Shown: piece by piece, positions 9,816-18,606 of the stretch
How positions within the stretch are numbered: the first letter of the stretch is position 1
Layout of the letters: the number at the start of each line of letters is the position of its first letter
Assembly (NCBI GenBank): GCA_026225055.1
Contig: JAMFSA010000105.1
Span: 25,981 to 89,980 of the forward strand
Length of the DNA stretch: 64,000 nt
Direction of reading: 5' to 3'
Origin: Mucilaginibacter xinganensis
GTDB lineage: Bacteria; Bacteroidota; Bacteroidia; Sphingobacteriales; Sphingobacteriaceae
The notes under the pieces: model-generated
Told to the model about the DNA's origin: nothing
Database searches by the model: none
What the model saw: the letters and a program-made list of their open reading frames with translations, nothing else
Made by a program: the position numbers and the translations under genes

Positions 9816-10307
9816 ATGCCATTTGGCATTTCAATCATAATGAAACTTACGCACCCCAAATTTACAGCTATAGGGCTAAACCAGCTCATTGATGATTATT
9901 TCATACACATCGAAGGTAAATACCATCTCGAAGAAGAATTAACACAACCCAAAAGCACTAAAAAAACAATCGGCACAAAGATCTGGGATCGCCCGCCCGA
10001 ACCAGCAACCATAACCGGATTAGCTTTCTTCCTCGGTTTCAGCAGTCGACAGTTATTTGATGATTATGAAACCTCAGGTAAGCACGCCCACATCCTGAAA
10101 CGCGGCCAGTTGCGTATCGAAGCCGAATACGAAAAGAAACTCCACCAGCAACCCGCCAGCGGCGCCATATTCGCCCTCCGTAGCATGGGCTGGAACGAAA
10201 AACCAGAAGAAAGGCCACCATCCGATCTCTCCTCAAAAACCCTCAAAGTAAAGATCCTCGAAACCGGCCCAACACCAGCCTCCAACGAAAAGGAAGTATC
10301 ACTCTAA
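9816..10307 (+). CDS. Phage terminase small subunit-like (gp3-type) protein
   Basis: TITGLAFFLGFSSRQLFDDYE...LRIEAEYEKKLHQQPASGAIFALRSMGWNEK resembles terminase small subunits; lies upstream of terL. Confidence 0.65.
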   Translation: MPFGISIIMKLTHPKFTAIGLNQLIDDYFIHIEGKYHLEEELTQPKSTKKTIGTKIWDRPPEPATITGLAFFLGFSSRQLFDDYETSGKHAHILKRGQLRIEAEYEKKLHQQPASGAIFALRSMGWNEKPEERPPSDLSSKTLKVKILETGPTPASNEKEVSL

Positions 10308-10311
10308 CAAC

Positions 10312-10353
10312 CAGTGAGCAGTGAGCAGTGAGCAGTGAGCAGTGAGCAGTGAG
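10312..10353. repeat. Heptanucleotide tandem repeat (CAGTGAG)x6
   Basis: Six consecutive perfect 7-bp units. Confidence 0.95.
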
Positions 10354-10471
10354 CCCCCCGCGCCGGTTCAAGCGTCCACGCTTGAACCAAACCCATACAT
10401 AAGCGTCCATGCTTATGAACCAAAACAACTAATGACTCAATGACAAATGACCTAATGACATTCTTCAAACC

Positions 10472-10735
10472 CGTCAGCAAAAAAGCTTCGGCCGAAATCA
10501 GGCAAAACAATGGTGGCCAAAAGCGTGGCAGGGCATAGCAGATTTTTACGGAAGCGTAAAGGCAGGTAGCGATAGTAGGGTAAAAATATAGCAGCCCAGG
10601 TTTTGCCTGCTTTGTAGCGCTGGCCCTGTGCGACAAAGAAGCCTCTTTGCTGACTTGATTTTTTGCTACTTTTTAATCAAGAAAAAAGTAGTAGCCTCCG
10701 CGGCAATGAGCGGCTTCATGCGATAAATGTCAAGG
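10472..10735. repeat. Dispersed structured repeat, copy 3
   Basis: Same ordered motif string; lies between the terminase subunit genes. Confidence 0.85.
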
Positions 10736-10809
10736 CGACAAACAGCGATATCACACAACAAATAACCAATCCCCACCAAACACCAATGAATTAATGAACC
10801 ATTGAACAA

Positions 10810-12033
10810 ATGAACCAACAAAATGAAGCATCCATCCTATTCAAACAAAACTACACCGCAGCAGCCAGTGTAATAGTAAACCAGGGCGGCACAAGTTCCG
10901 GCAAAACCTACGCAATCGAGCAGGTACTCTTCTGCCTCGCTTGCGAAACGCCCAAACAAATAATAACCGTAGTGGGGCAGGATATCCCAAACCTTAAAGC
11001 CGGTGCCCTGCGCGATGCATTAAACATCTACAACAACTCCGATCAAATAAAAGCCATGGTAAAAAGCTATAACAAGTCCGATAGAGTGTTCGAGTTCCAT
11101 AACGGTACACTCATCGAATTTAAAAGCTACGATAATGCCCAGGATGCCAAATCAGGCAAGCGCGATTACCTGTTCATCAACGAAGCCAACGGCATCACTT
11201 ATGATATCTATACCGAGCTCGCCCTTCGCACCCGCGAACGCGTGTTTATCGATTATAACCCCAACTACAATTTCTGGGTGCACGATCATGTAATAGGCAA
11301 ACCCGGTGTACAATTAATCATCTCCGATCATCGCCACAATCCCTTTATCAAGCAAACCATGCGCGATAAAGTTGAGTCGCTAAAAGCGGTAGACATCGAA
11401 CTCTGGAAAGTCTATGCCCGCGGACTAACCGGCAAAGTAAGCGGACTGGTATTCGATAACTGGCACATCTGCAATGATATCCCCCCGGATGCAAAACGCA
11501 TAGCCGCCGGCCTCGATTTTGGCTTCACCAACGATGAAACCGGATGCTTGCAGGTGTACACTCAACACGGCGAACTATGGGTCGATGAAATGTTCTACGA
11601 AACCGGCCTTACCAATACCGATATCGCGGCCCGCCTCACCAGCGCAGGCATCAGCAAAAGCACCGAGATCATCGCCGATAGCGCCGAACCAAAATCCATC
11701 GAAGAACTCAAACGCCTCGGCTGGAACATCAAAGGAGCGAAAAAGGGCCCCGACAGCATAAAAAACTCTATCGATATCCTCCGCCGCCACAAAATAAATA
11801 TCACAAGACGCAGCGTAAATCTTCGAAACGAAATAGCCCGCTATAAATGGCGTGTCGACCGTTCCGGAAAAACGATCAATGAACCCGTCGATGCCTTTAA
11901 TCATTTAATAGATCCACTCAGATATATTGCGCTCAACAAACTAAAAATCAATACATTTACATCAATAAAGTCGCACATGCCTTATAAAAACAACACCTGG
12001 CACAATCCTATTGTAAACCTGATAACCATATGA
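10810..12033 (+). CDS. terL: Phage terminase large subunit (PBSX/Terminase_3-like)
   Basis: NQGGTSSGKTYAIEQVL Walker A-like; DYLFINEANGI Walker B; AGLDFGFTNDETG nuclease domain motif. Confidence 0.9.
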   Translation: MNQQNEASILFKQNYTAAASVIVNQGGTSSGKTYAIEQVLFCLACETPKQIITVVGQDIPNLKAGALRDALNIYNNSDQIKAMVKSYNKSDRVFEFHNGTLIEFKSYDNAQDAKSGKRDYLFINEANGITYDIYTELALRTRERVFIDYNPNYNFWVHDHVIGKPGVQLIISDHRHNPFIKQTMRDKVESLKAVDIELWKVYARGLTGKVSGLVFDNWHICNDIPPDAKRIAAGLDFGFTNDETGCLQVYTQHGELWVDEMFYETGLTNTDIAARLTSAGISKSTEIIADSAEPKSIEELKRLGWNIKGAKKGPDSIKNSIDILRRHKINITRRSVNLRNEIARYKWRVDRSGKTINEPVDAFNHLIDPLRYIALNKLKINTFTSIKSHMPYKNNTWHNPIVNLITI

Positions 12034-12731
12034 TAGAAAAAACACTAAAAACCACCGAAGGAAAACTGCTGGTAAAAATACCAACCGCCCTTAACGAAGT
12101 TACTTTGGGCCAGATGATGGAGATGCAGGAAAAGCATTACCTTAATGATATGGAAGCCATCAGTATTCTATCAGGCATTCCGGTTAAAGAGCTGCATAAT
12201 GTCACCAACGCAAATGATTTTCAGGTATTTGGCAACTCCGTACATGCGCTTTCCGGCCAGATCAAGTACCTCTACAATAGCGATGCAATCCCACACAAAG
12301 TAAATTTCATGCTCGGCAAGCGAAAAGTAACCGTAAACGTAATCCGCAACCTATCGGTCGAGCCTGCCGGTGCATTCATGGCCGCTCGCGACATCATTGC
12401 CGATGAAATAAACGAAACCATCAAACTGCATGGCGAAGAACACTGGCAGGAACATTTCCATCCCTCGTTAAAAGCATGTTGTCATCTGCTGGCACACTAT
12501 TTCTTTTGCCGTGCAACAGGCAAAAAATACGATGAATACGAAGCCGAAGAATTTTGTAACGAAGTAAAAAAACTCAGGGTAACGGAGGCGCTGCCCATAG
12601 CAAAACATTTTTTTTCCTGTTATCCCAACTTATTGAAACAGAAAATAGGCTTCTTTCAGCGCCTGCATCAATATTGGAGAAGAAGGCAGGTATTCAAGCG
12701 TTTGAAAAATTTAAATACATCAACACCATAA
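12030..12731 (+). CDS. Phage tail assembly chaperone-like protein (frame 0 product)
   Basis: ATGA overlap with terL; followed by overlapping -1 ORF; size and layout resemble G/GT chaperones. Confidence 0.45.
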   Translation: MIEKTLKTTEGKLLVKIPTALNEVTLGQMMEMQEKHYLNDMEAISILSGIPVKELHNVTNANDFQVFGNSVHALSGQIKYLYNSDAIPHKVNFMLGKRKVTVNVIRNLSVEPAGAFMAARDIIADEINETIKLHGEEHWQEHFHPSLKACCHLLAHYFFCRATGKKYDEYEAEEFCNEVKKLRVTEALPIAKHFFSCYPNLLKQKIGFFQRLHQYWRRRQVFKRLKNLNTSTP

Positions 12732-12874
12732 ACTCATTAGCCGCTGGCGACATCACCAAGTGGGACACCATCCTCAACATGCCCTACGAACGTATCCTAA
12801 CCAAACTCCTGCTCAACAAAACCGAATCCGAATATCAAAAACGTTACTCAGATCTAATAAACGCCCAACGATAA
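12674..12874 (+). CDS. Overlapping -1 frame ORF, candidate frameshift extension of the tail chaperone
   Basis: Frame is -1 relative to 12030 ORF; slippery A_AAT_TTA at 12707-12713 inside the overlap. Confidence 0.5.
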   Translation: MEKKAGIQAFEKFKYINTINSLAAGDITKWDTILNMPYERILTKLLLNKTESEYQKRYSDLINAQR

Positions 12875-13067
12875 GGATTCCCCTCTTGAGAGGTGCCAAG
12901 GGTGTGTCCATTTCCAAGCGTCATTGCGAGGAACGAAGCAATCTCTATACTATACAGAGCAATTAGAAAAGCAATCCACCCTCAACCGCCAGTTCAAGCG
13001 TCTCCGCTTATGAACCAAAACAACCAATGACTCAGTGACTAATGACCCAATGACATTCTTCCACCCC

Positions 13068-13325
13068 CGTCAGCAAAAACGCTTCGACCGAAATCAGGCA
13101 AAATAATGGTGGCCAAAAGCGTGGCAGGGCATAGGAAATTTTTGCAGAAGCAATGGCTATGAGGGAGGCGATAGCAGGGCAAACTTTTCCAGCCCAGGTT
13201 TTGCCTGATTTGCAGCGTAGTACCCGTGCGGCAAAGAAGCCTCTTTGCTGACTTGATTTTTTGGTTCTTTTGTATCAAGACAAAAGAACTAGCCTCCGCG
13301 GCAATGAGCGGCCTCATGCGATAAG
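13068..13325. repeat. Dispersed structured repeat, copy 4
   Basis: Same ordered motif string; flanks also resemble copy 3 (AATGACTCA-type and AATGAACC-type strings). Confidence 0.85.
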
Positions 13326-13380
13326 TAACACGTTATGCATACCCGCCAACCACCAATGAACCATTAAACTAATGAACCAA

Positions 13381-13518
13381 TATGATCCGCAACCAAATAC
13401 AATCCATAACCCAAACCCTCAGCAGCGCCCCCACATTCATATACGGCACCCAAAATGAGCAGAGTGGTATTACCAAAACGAATATAAAGCAACTACCTAA
13501 TATTTATGAAATACATTA
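13381..13518 (+). pseudogene. Truncated N-terminus of a probable phage gene
   Basis: ATG ORF MIRNQIQSITQTLSSAPTFIYGTQNEQSG... ends after 45 codons, directly after repeat copy 4. Confidence 0.4.
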
Positions 13519-14553
13519 AAAGTTCAATATATTTTTCAATCTTAAAAACGGTTTCTCTATTAATATAAAGCTTAAAAAAGACACCACCGCAGTTATAAGT
13601 AGTGTGATTATTAAAAAGGCCCAAACATTTAAATACGCTCCCCAAAGCTTATATACCATCTGCTCAATAGGGAAAGCATAAATATATAAACCATAAGAAA
13701 TATCATATTTAAACTTGACTTTAAATTTAGAGAACAACGATATGCAGAGTATTGAAATTAATATGGGAGCTGCAATATTATAGCCCCCGAACTTTAAAAG
13801 CAGTATTGTAATTGCCGTTATAATTATAAGCCCTTTATTATTGAATTGCAGCTTTTCACGATACATGTAAAACAATGCGCCTAAAACAAAGCAGGTATAT
13901 AGTTTTAAAGCATTTGATAATATAAGAAAGGTAGGCCCATAACTGATGTTAAAGAGGAATTTTAAGCCATAAAATAGATACACTAAAGTAGTTATTATTA
14001 GAAACGGCAATTTGTTATCATTGAAAATCCCGCCTAAGCCTATCAGCATAATAAAAATATAGCAATAAAATTCAGGTCTAAGACTCCACAGGCTACCGTT
14101 AAGTGATAACTTATAAGCGCTATTCTTTAAGATATCGCCAATGCTCCATTGGTTCACTTCTAAAAGGAAATTTCTATAAAGAAACGAAAACGAACTATTC
14201 TCACCTGTAAATGGGAAATTAGAAATTGTATGATGATCTGAATAATAAATGACTGGGGCAATCACAAAACTGGTTACCAATAAGCAAAACCAAAAACCGG
14301 GGAATATTCTTACAATCCTATGCCATAAAAAGATATAGACACTTTCACTACGTTCATAGCTACCCGCGATTAAATACCCACTTAAAGAGAAAAAACCCAT
14401 AACTCCAAATTCAGCAATATAGGTTTGATTTTTAACCAGGTTAACAAATGGTTCCTGTCCATAGCCTCCAATTAAATATGCATGTGAAAACAAAACCGAC
14501 AGAGCAAGTATAACTCTCAATAAATCGAATGCATTGTTTTTATTCATTAGCAA
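13516..14553 (-). CDS. Acyltransferase family (OafA/YrhL-like) membrane protein
   Basis: NAFDLLRVILALSVLFSHAYLIGG...GFFSLSGYLIAGSYERSESVYIFLWHRIVRIFPGFW pattern. Confidence 0.85.
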   Translation of the reverse strand: MLMNKNNAFDLLRVILALSVLFSHAYLIGGYGQEPFVNLVKNQTYIAEFGVMGFFSLSGYLIAGSYERSESVYIFLWHRIVRIFPGFWFCLLVTSFVIAPVIYYSDHHTISNFPFTGENSSFSFLYRNFLLEVNQWSIGDILKNSAYKLSLNGSLWSLRPEFYCYIFIMLIGLGGIFNDNKLPFLIITTLVYLFYGLKFLFNISYGPTFLILSNALKLYTCFVLGALFYMYREKLQFNNKGLIIITAITILLLKFGGYNIAAPILISILCISLFSKFKVKFKYDISYGLYIYAFPIEQMVYKLWGAYLNVWAFLIITLLITAVVSFLSFILIEKPFLRLKNILNF

Positions 14554-14862
14554 ATTATAGGGATAAATATTCTTATCAAGTATAATGATTTAATTGATTT
14601 TATAGACAATCCTTTTTAAAAGTCATGAATGCCTGAAGGTTTTCACTTAGGCAATTCCTTTCAAGATATTAAGGAAAGATTTTAAAACTTTAATTTTCTT
14701 ATGTCATTGAAATTTACTAAAATTATCAATTCCTCAGTTCTTCTTATGTTTTTTGTAAAAGAGGTGTTATAATAATAGAGTTTGGATAACTCTGACTGAC
14801 TTTAAAGTTCTTATTACATTTCCAAACAGTGGTCTGTTGATTTTAGCTTGTAATAAAAAATG

Positions 14863-14946
14863 TGCCCGGAACGAGATTCGAACTCGTACATCCTTGCGAA
14901 TGCCACCCCCTCAAGATGGTGCGTCTACCAATTTCGCCACCCGGGC
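14863..14946 (-). tRNA. tRNA-Leu (anticodon GAG)
   Basis: Cloverleaf folds by hand: acceptor GCCCGGG/TCCGGGC, anticodon loop TTGAGGG, T-loop TTCGAAT. Confidence 0.92.
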
Positions 14947-15035
14947 TTGTTACTAAAAAAAGTCTTTAGTCTGTAGTTCTGGTCTATTCAACACTGAACT
15001 TAAGACTAAAGACTTTTTACTTTAAGAAAAGGATG

Positions 15036-15119
15036 TGCCCGAAGAGAGACTCGAACTCTCAAGAGACAATTCTCAACGGCTTCTGAGACCGCAACGTTTA
15101 CCAATTTCGCCATCCGGGC
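15036..15119 (-). tRNA. tRNA-Leu (anticodon CAG)
   Basis: Cloverleaf folds by hand: acceptor pair, anticodon loop CTCAGAA, T-loop TTCGAGT. Confidence 0.92.
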
Positions 15120-15276
15120 ATTAAAGTACACCTTATATACTCGCCAATTTTATAACTGCAAGTATACGGGGCTGCAAATATACTTTTTTCAGCTAAAAAG
15201 CATCTAAATAAATATAAAAATTGATCATGCCTTGCAATTTGCCTTGGTAAAGGATAAATTCGGATAAAACACACGA

Positions 15277-16287
15277 ATGAGAAGCCATACATCTGGTATT
15301 ACTATCCTTTTATTACTCTTTATTTTTTTTACAAACGAAGCTATCGCACAGCACATTGTTCTTTTACAACAAGGTAAACCAACAAGTATCCGCGGCTTGT
15401 CAGTGGTCAATGATAAAACTGCATGGATAAGCGGTAGTAATGGGTATATCGCCATAACTAGTGATGGGGGTAAAACCTGGCAGTGGCGGCAAATAAAAGG
15501 TTTCGAACAAGCCGACTTCAGAGATATTGAAGCATTTTCCAATAAAGAAGCCGTGATCATGAGTTCCGGCACACCCGCTCTAATATTAAAAACCATTGAT
15601 GGAGGTGTAAACTGGCAAGTAAAATACCGCAATACTGATACTGCTTATTTTTTAGATGCAATGGATTTTGACAATCCCTCACATGGCTTCATCCTCGGCG
15701 ATCCTATAAAAAATAGATTTCTGTTACTCGAAACTAAAAATAGCGGCAATACCTGGAATAATTATAATAACAGCCCTGTTGCCTCAGCCAATGAAGCAGC
15801 GTTTGCCGCCAGTGGAACTTGCTTGCGCACAATAAATCATACTAATATTATTGTAACGGGCGGCGCGGTTTCCAATATTTTTGTTCAGGTGCCAAATAAA
15901 GACTGGTATAAAACTGCCATTCCTATTACACATGGAAAAAGCAGTCAGGGAGCTTTTTCAATAGCTAAAGGTAAAAACCAACTGGTTATTGTTGGCGGCA
16001 ACTATCAGCATGATAGACGTACCGATTCCACTGTCTGTTACTCTAATAATAGAACGAACTGGAAATTAGCGCATACCCCTCCATCCGGTTACCAATCATG
16101 TGTAGAATATATTAATGCCGACACCTACCTTTCAACCGGCACGCCCGGAACAAATATCTCAACCGATGGTGGCAAGAATTGGAAGCAAACAGATACACTC
16201 AATTTTAACGTTTGCAGGAAAGCAAAGCATGGAAATCTGGTTTTATTAGCTGGCAGCAATGGTAAAATAGCAGTTTTTAAACTATAG
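15277..16287 (+). CDS. YCF48/photosynthesis-system-II-assembly-factor-like beta-propeller, secreted
   Basis: AITSDGGKTWQWRQI, LKTIDGGVNWQVKY, ISTDGGKNWKQTD repeats. Confidence 0.8.
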   Translation: MRSHTSGITILLLLFIFFTNEAIAQHIVLLQQGKPTSIRGLSVVNDKTAWISGSNGYIAITSDGGKTWQWRQIKGFEQADFRDIEAFSNKEAVIMSSGTPALILKTIDGGVNWQVKYRNTDTAYFLDAMDFDNPSHGFILGDPIKNRFLLLETKNSGNTWNNYNNSPVASANEAAFAASGTCLRTINHTNIIVTGGAVSNIFVQVPNKDWYKTAIPITHGKSSQGAFSIAKGKNQLVIVGGNYQHDRRTDSTVCYSNNRTNWKLAHTPPSGYQSCVEYINADTYLSTGTPGTNISTDGGKNWKQTDTLNFNVCRKAKHGNLVLLAGSNGKIAVFKL

Positions 16288-16340
16288 ACAATTGACAATG
16301 AAGCGCTTATTATATACTTTAAAATAAATTAAAATAACAC

Positions 16341-16371
16341 TTGCACACAAAGCTCAATAGTCCTATATTTG
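16341..16371 (+). promoter_or_regulatory. Promoter of tRNA-Lys
   Basis: TTG-N20-TATATTTG located 26 bp upstream of the tRNA. Confidence 0.6.
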
Positions 16372-16396
16372 CACCACTTTAATCGGAGACGATAAT

Positions 16397-16469
16397 GATT
16401 CCGTAGCTCAGCTGGTAGAGCATAACACTTTTAATGTTGGGGTCCTGGGTTCGAATCCCAGCGGGATCA
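16397..16469 (+). tRNA. tRNA-Lys (anticodon TTT)
   Basis: GATTCCG/CGGGATC acceptor; anticodon loop CTTTTAA; T-loop TTCGAAT. Confidence 0.95.
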
Positions 16470-16476
16470 CGAATGT

Positions 16477-16509
16477 AACACCCTGTAAATCAAGCATTTA
16501 CAGGGTGTT
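16477..16509 (+). terminator. Terminator after tRNA-Lys
   Basis: AACACCCTGTAAAT-CAAGC-ATTTACAGGGTGTT perfect 14-bp stem followed by T-rich tract. Confidence 0.85.
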
Positions 16510-16934
16510 TTCGTTTAAACTCACCACTAATAAACGCCCTTATTATTGCTCAATAAATCCATTTTTACCTTCAAATAGTCGCTTTTTAAACAAAAAAAAG
16601 CGTGATCCCAGCCATTTTTAACCTTCTTTCAAATAGATTTCAAAAACTATTTAAATAGCTAAAAATCAAATACTTATTTCAACAAATCTGATTGTTTATT
16701 TATGATCCCGTGTGATCCCGGTGGGATCACGTCCTTTCAAAAAAAGACTGTCCAAAACGGTGCTTTTTTGTCCAAAATATAATCTTCAAAAAGTCAAATC
16801 TGACTAAATCGGGTCAAATCAATTTTTATCCATTTTGTTGAGTATAAATCTTCATCACTTTTGGGCACCAGTTAAGTAAAAAGTGGTTATGAAGTGATAG
16901 TTACTACAATAATTATCTCCCCTATTTACCGAAT

Positions 16935-17234
16935 TTGTTGATTATGACAATCTCTCAAATTAGCACAGGGCAACGTTCCGCTTTGGCGCTTTCGATATTC
17001 TTATGCCTAAATAAAAAACTGCGGAACGGTCCCGATATTATTCTTTTTGATGATCCGGTATCATTTATTGATGACTTTAACGCATTGTCGTTTTTAGATT
17101 ATCTGCGAAAAGATATGTTGTCTGCAGGCAAACAGGTATTTTTCGCAACTGCTAATACACGGCTGGCAAGTTTATTTGAGAAGAAATTTTCATTTCTGGA
17201 TAAGGATTTTAAACAATGGGAATTTACACGGTGA
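16935..17234 (+). pseudogene. C-terminal remnant of an SMC/RecF-like AAA ATPase
   Basis: STGQRSALALSIFLCLN (ABC signature) and IILFDDPVSFIDDFNALSFLDYL (Walker B/D-loop) with no N-terminal half upstream. Confidence 0.65.
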
Positions 17235-17409
17235 AAGCAGGAAAATAACCTATTTGATGCTTAATGGAGTAAATAGTGATTTGTTTCGTGGATTGGCGTA
17301 TTGCTTAATTGGAGCATGTTTCAGTTCCCATAATACTCGTTTTTTCGTACTTTAGTCTATCCAAAACGGATACGTAGTCCCTTACGGCTTACCTCTTGAA
17401 TGACTGTTT

Positions 17410-18366
17410 ATGGCGAAAGACGCAAAGTATATACCCTTTCCTTTATACCTTATTTCAGGCCTTCCCGGTAACCTGGACGAGATATTTGATTACGGTATTT
17501 CTAAATTTGCCAAAATGGTAGAATATACCGACTTGTCAACAGTCTACCGGCAGGTGCTCTATACCTATTATCGCGGCAACCTGCCTGCATCCTTACTCCG
17601 CAAAATTAATTTCCTGGCTGAAGAAGAAGCTTTTATTCCTGACGAGGATTATAACGGGTTTACCGGGGACGGACAGGAATTCAACCCGGAAACGGGTATG
17701 GATGAATTTACGCAGGCGGGTGAACAGGATGAGGATTTCCGGCAAGCTTGTATCGATTACTGGCAGATGCAGCAGGCGATGAAGATATTGAATCTGAACG
17801 GCGGTGATATTGATACCATGATGGTCTCTGCCGCAAAAACGCAACGGGCCATTGATGACTGGGAGAAAAAGGGCGGCCGTGATGTCACCGTGATGATGAG
17901 CATCAATATGATGTTTGAGTTTTACCACAAAACCAAGACGCCCTATGAGATTGACCTTTTAAGAGCATTCCTAAGCATCAAAAGCATCATCGGCAATAAG
18001 GAGCTGGTGGGTACTACCAAGGATTATATTTTAACCCGAATGACCGGAGCGCGCAAAAAAGACCTGCTGCCACAAACGCTCAAAAAGGCTGGTATCAAAG
18101 CCATGTATGATACCTATAGCAAACGTTATCAGATTGATAAGCTGCTCAGCGAATTATTGGCCAGGGGTTTTATTACCGGTAAACTCGCTCATAATCGCCG
18201 GATCTATGTGTCAACCCACTACACAACAGCGGAACTTCCGGAAGCCGTACATCAATTGTTGCTCAGGAATAATACCAAGATCAAAAGGGATCGGAATGCA
18301 GTGATTGAACAGGATGCGCGGGCAAAGTTGAAAGCGCTGATCAAAGCGAGCGTAACAGCACCTTAA
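17410..18366 (+). CDS. Conserved-looking hypothetical protein of the island
   Basis: 318 aa uninterrupted ORF. Confidence 0.6.
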   Translation: MAKDAKYIPFPLYLISGLPGNLDEIFDYGISKFAKMVEYTDLSTVYRQVLYTYYRGNLPASLLRKINFLAEEEAFIPDEDYNGFTGDGQEFNPETGMDEFTQAGEQDEDFRQACIDYWQMQQAMKILNLNGGDIDTMMVSAAKTQRAIDDWEKKGGRDVTVMMSINMMFEFYHKTKTPYEIDLLRAFLSIKSIIGNKELVGTTKDYILTRMTGARKKDLLPQTLKKAGIKAMYDTYSKRYQIDKLLSELLARGFITGKLAHNRRIYVSTHYTTAELPEAVHQLLLRNNTKIKRDRNAVIEQDARAKLKALIKASVTAP

Positions 18367-18424
18367 TAAAGGAATCATTAGGTCTGCATTACTACAGCAT
18401 TACTTTGACAACAACTCGACTGCT

Positions 18425-18471
18425 TTAATAATATCATTAATAATATCATTAATAATATAGTAGTAATAATA
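18425..18471. repeat. AT-rich tandem repeat, 12-bp unit TTAATAATATCA
   Basis: Three consecutive units in TTAATAATATCATTAATAATATCATTAATAATAT, then a degenerate copy. Confidence 0.85.
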
Positions 18472-18556
18472 TCCTTATAAAATATAAGATACCGTACAGG
18501 CATTTATCAATACCTGATACTTATTAATTATATGTCAAGTATTCCGTGCGATTTAC

Positions 18557-18586
18557 TTGACATTTGAAAAATAAAAAGTAACTTTG
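18557..18586 (+). promoter_or_regulatory. Promoter of the AbiE-type operon
   Basis: TTG (18557-18559), N19, TAACTTTG (18579-18586). Confidence 0.55.
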
Positions 18587-18606
18587 ATCTGCGAGATTTT
18601 AAAAAA

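Noticed and set aside
11519-11904. ORFs overlapping terL on both strands
   Set aside because: Fully nested in the well-supported terminase gene; no independent evidence.
18425-18471. CRISPR-like array
   Set aside because: Units are contiguous 12-mers without spacers; no CRISPR array or cas genes were seen anywhere in the window.
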